From Lachancea thermotolerans CBS 6340 (lineage: Eukaryota; Ascomycota; Saccharomycetes; Saccharomycetales; Saccharomycetaceae): a stretch of DNA of 64,000 nucleotides. The notes beneath the pieces were generated by a model. It searched no databases and was not told where the DNA came from. It saw only the letters and a list, made by a program, of their open reading frames with translations. Below, piece after piece: positions 61,163-64,000 of this stretch. The position numbers were made by a program, and so were the translations under genes. Each line of letters starts with the position of its first letter. Position 1 is the stretch's first letter. Where the stretch lies: positions 558,001-622,000 of the forward strand of contig NC_013081.1 in assembly GCF_000142805.1 (NCBI RefSeq), in the 5' to 3' direction.

Positions 61163-63784
61163 ATGAGTAGTGGCGGCCAAGAAGAGGCGCCCAAGGCGCC
61201 AATTATGATCTCCGACAAATTCGTCGTGGAGAAAGAGATCGGCAAAGGTTCGTTCGCGACTGTTTACAAGGGCAGACTGGCGGCGAACCAAGATCACAAT
61301 AATGATTTTATAGCGATCAAGGCAGTGTCGCGGTCAAAGCTCAAGAACAAGAAACTTCTAGAGAATTTGGAGATCGAGATCGCGATTCTTAAAAAGATCA
61401 AGCACCCGCATATCGTTGGGCTTATGGACTGTGAGCGGACTGGTTCCGACTTCTTTCTGATTATGGAGTACTGCGCCCTCGGGGACTTGACTTTTCTAAT
61501 AAAGAAGCGCGGAGGGCTCATCGAGAAACACCCCCTTGTGCGCACTATGTTCGAGAAATACCCTCCACCTAGCGAGTCCCATAATGGATTGAATCGCGTC
61601 GTGGTGGTGAGCTACCTGCAGCAGCTGTCATCAGCTTTGATGTTTTTGAGGTCTAAGAATTTGGTTCACAGGGACATCAAGCCACAAAACTTGCTTCTTT
61701 CTACGCCACTAGTAGGCTACGACGACCGGGAAACATTTCACAAAATGGGGTACGTTGGTATCTACAATCTACCGATCTTGAAGATTGCAGATTTTGGCTT
61801 CGCAAGATTTTTACCCAATACTTCGCTGGCGGAGACCTTATGCGGTTCACCATTATACATGGCGCCTGAAATCTTGAACTATCAAAAGTATAATGCGAAA
61901 GCCGACTTGTGGTCTGTGGGTACCGTACTGTACGAAATGTGTTGTGGCAGGCCACCATTCAAAGCATCAAATCACTTGGAGCTCTTCAAAAAAATCAAGA
62001 GGGCCAACGACGTCATAAGTTTCCCATCGCACTGCAACATTGAGCCTAAAATGCGCGAGCTGATTTGCGGCCTCTTAACTTTTGATCCATCTCAAAGAAT
62101 GGGGTTTAGCGAGTTTTTCGGCAACGAGATAGTAAATGAAGACTTGTCGCGATATGAAGAAGAGCACATCCCAGATTTAGAGAACAAATCAAAAGATGTG
62201 GCAGAGAGCAACATGTTTATCTCAGAGTACCTAACAAAGCCGACTAAGACAGTATTCATGGAACCATTAAACGAGGTGAGTAATTCCAGAATTGAAGAGT
62301 CCAAACACAAGCCTCATGAGGCGCCTGATACCCGCCTAAAATCATACGCAAGCAATGAAGTCGAGAAGGGCGCGAAATCAGATGTCAACAGCCTAGCAGT
62401 CTCGCATGCGCACCCAAGGCAGGATGCTTCAATTGAAAGAGAATATGTTATGGTGGAAAAGAAGAGCGTAGAAGTTAATGCTCTCGCAGACGAGTTTGCC
62501 AATTTGGGAGCTCGCGGAGGCCCCAGCGCGGACAGGACTCAGCCAAGTGCTAAGCTTCAACAGCAAACAGCTGTTCCGCAATCAGCTGCAATTCGAAAAA
62601 CTTCATCTGGCGGTGGAACGACAGCGAGGAGACCTTCCCTAGTTGAAAGAAGGCTGTCGATTTCGTCACTAAGTCCCTCAAATGCCCTCACAAAGGCGCT
62701 AGGCATCGCATCCACTCGGCTTTTTGGTAGCCAACAAAATACAAGCTTATCTGTGTCTCCAAATTACAATAACCAACCACTTTTGAGCCGACAGGTGTTC
62801 CACGAGCTTACAGAAAATGTTGTACTTTCCGCCGATCACCATACAAATTCTATAAAGGATAATGATGGCTTTGATGTGGACATTATAGCATTCCTAGAGT
62901 CCCTCGCAGCCAAGGCGTTCGTTATCTATTCTTTTGCTGAGGTGAAGTTCTCTCAAATCGTGCCTCTGCCCCCTTCATCTGTAGGCGATCCGTTTAGTAA
63001 GAGGTCTAGCAACGGGAGCTGCGCTATCGAAGAAGAAGATGAAGAGCCTGAAACTGAGGGCAATAATGAAAGGGTAAGAGGAGGCACTCTTGAATCAGAA
63101 AGCATTATGGCAAAAATGAGAAAAAGGAGCTCTAGCGATAACGTAGCCTTCGATGGCGTGATGAAGGATCTGCCTCCCTGGGAAGTTCAGCAGCTGTGCA
63201 CCGAAGCTCTAGTGTTATACATGAAAGCACTTTCAATCCTTGCAAAAGCTATGCAGACGACATCTAGCTGGTGGTACCGGTCTCAGGAAAAGAACTGCTC
63301 GCTGAAGCTCAATGTGCTGGTGCAATGGTCGCGGGACAAATTCAATGAGTGTTTGGAAAGGGCTGAATTCTTGAGACTCAAACTACCGCCTATGGATCTG
63401 CATTCTGCCGACGAGTCAACCATAAAGGCTTCTCAGATCAATGACTCAAAAGATGGGGTCTCGAAAAGAAGCTCTTACAGTGAACTCAGCGAGCCAGTGT
63501 TTCTGGAAAAGCTAATTTATGATAGGGCACTTGAAATATCGAAGACGGCCGCAAAGTACGAAATGCAAGGCGAATATTTGAATAATTGCGAGCTCGCATA
63601 TGCAACTTCTTTGTGGATGTTAGAGAGCATTTTGGATAAGGATACGGACAGCGACAACATTGGTGATTTTGGTTCTTGGGCTACGGAAGCCTTGGACGAA
63701 GCAGACAAACAAATGATCAAAAAATACATCGACAGCATTGCAAATAGGCTAAGGATTTTACGACGGAAAATGAACCATTCATGA
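61163..63784 (+). CDS. ATG1: Autophagy-initiating kinase Atg1
   Basis: An 873-residue Ser/Thr kinase (ULK family) that starts autophagy with Atg13 and Atg17 at the pre-autophagosomal structure. The kinase domain spans about 15-310: glycine loop IGKGSFATVYKG, VHRDIKPQN, IADFGFAR and SPLYMAPE. The Ser/Pro-rich middle carries an Atg8-interacting motif YVMV at residue 428 (in EREYVMVEKKSVEVN, as in yeast YVVV). The C-terminal MIT-like half (about 575-870) binds Atg13; LPPWEVQQLCTEALVLYMKA is recognisable. The frame opens at a GTG at 61136; the ATG at 61163 gives MSSGGQEEAP. S. cerevisiae Atg1 is 897 residues. Confidence 0.97.
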   Translation: MSSGGQEEAPKAPIMISDKFVVEKEIGKGSFATVYKGRLAANQDHNNDFIAIKAVSRSKLKNKKLLENLEIEIAILKKIKHPHIVGLMDCERTGSDFFLIMEYCALGDLTFLIKKRGGLIEKHPLVRTMFEKYPPPSESHNGLNRVVVVSYLQQLSSALMFLRSKNLVHRDIKPQNLLLSTPLVGYDDRETFHKMGYVGIYNLPILKIADFGFARFLPNTSLAETLCGSPLYMAPEILNYQKYNAKADLWSVGTVLYEMCCGRPPFKASNHLELFKKIKRANDVISFPSHCNIEPKMRELICGLLTFDPSQRMGFSEFFGNEIVNEDLSRYEEEHIPDLENKSKDVAESNMFISEYLTKPTKTVFMEPLNEVSNSRIEESKHKPHEAPDTRLKSYASNEVEKGAKSDVNSLAVSHAHPRQDASIEREYVMVEKKSVEVNALADEFANLGARGGPSADRTQPSAKLQQQTAVPQSAAIRKTSSGGGTTARRPSLVERRLSISSLSPSNALTKALGIASTRLFGSQQNTSLSVSPNYNNQPLLSRQVFHELTENVVLSADHHTNSIKDNDGFDVDIIAFLESLAAKAFVIYSFAEVKFSQIVPLPPSSVGDPFSKRSSNGSCAIEEEDEEPETEGNNERVRGGTLESESIMAKMRKRSSSDNVAFDGVMKDLPPWEVQQLCTEALVLYMKALSILAKAMQTTSSWWYRSQEKNCSLKLNVLVQWSRDKFNECLERAEFLRLKLPPMDLHSADESTIKASQINDSKDGVSKRSSYSELSEPVFLEKLIYDRALEISKTAAKYEMQGEYLNNCELAYATSLWMLESILDKDTDSDNIGDFGSWATEALDEADKQMIKKYIDSIANRLRILRRKMNHS

Positions 63785-64000
63785 CTACAAGAATCGTGCG
63801 GAAAATACGTCTCTGGGTTTTATTAATATTATTTTTTTTGTTTTTAGCTACTCGTTTCTCAATGGCCTGTTAGTAAGCAGGCATAGGTATTGTCTTCGGC
63901 CTCTATAGCTAGCACTATCTTTCAGGAGTTTATATGGTTTGCCACCTGTGACGGTGACTTTATTCATACTTATTACATACACATTTAAACAACACAAGCG
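63785..64000. other. ATG1 3' flank, window end
   Basis: AT-rich terminator-like sequence. The next gene lies outside the window; by yeast order it would be the TOS3/SAK1 orthologue. Confidence 0.4.

Overview
This window is budding-yeast nuclear DNA from a species that did not pass through the Saccharomyces whole-genome duplication (WGD), most likely a Lachancea or close relative. The signs are compact genes, standard CUG=Leu usage, TACTAAC-type introns and moderate GC. Its right two thirds is one locus that interleaves genes found in S. cerevisiae on two duplicated segments, chromosome VII-left (YGL180-YGL200) and chromosome V-right (YER130-YER133). The genus call is an inference from composition and gene order; I could not run a search.

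Layout. 0.5-9.6 kb: TPO1, FRA1, ISA1 and HSP104, all on the plus strand, as on S. cerevisiae XII-left except that TPO1 and FRA1 are swapped. 10.8-16.0 kb: RIE1 and NPR3 convergent. Then tRNA-His(GUG). 17.3-63.8 kb: EMP24, GLC7 (intron), YIP4, MDS3/PMD1, GCN1, HOS2, IME4, tRNA-Gly(GCC), COX13, CDC55, RPS26 (predicted 5'-UTR intron), COX4 (predicted 5'-UTR intron), TPN1, a YGL185C-like dehydrogenase, STR3, an unassigned Zn2Cys6 regulator, COM2, MND1 (89-nt intron), GTS1 and ATG1. No transposon, centromere, virus-like element or CRISPR was recognised.

Most proteins are housekeeping: protein disaggregation, Fe-S assembly, TORC1/Gcn2/Atg1 nutrient signalling, PP1 and PP2A phosphatases, cytochrome oxidase subunits, vitamin B6 uptake and methionine synthesis. 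Two are meiotic (IME4, MND1).

The most interesting signals are non-coding. (1) A perfect 20-bp a1/alpha2 operator lies 219 bp downstream of IME4, where S. cerevisiae has the operator of the IME4 antisense transcript RME2. (2) Splice signals place introns entirely within the 5' leaders of RPS26 and COX4. (3) A GC-rich, strongly foldable 200-bp block lies between RPS26 and COX4, next to Rap1-, Cbf1- and Tbf1-like sites. (4) The MND1 intron sits right after the start codon, has a weak GUACAU donor, and its acceptor overlaps a URS1-like motif.

Where an open frame began upstream at a TTG or GTG codon, I moved the start to the first in-frame ATG (FRA1, ISA1, HOS2, IME4, TPN1, YGL185C-like, ATG1).
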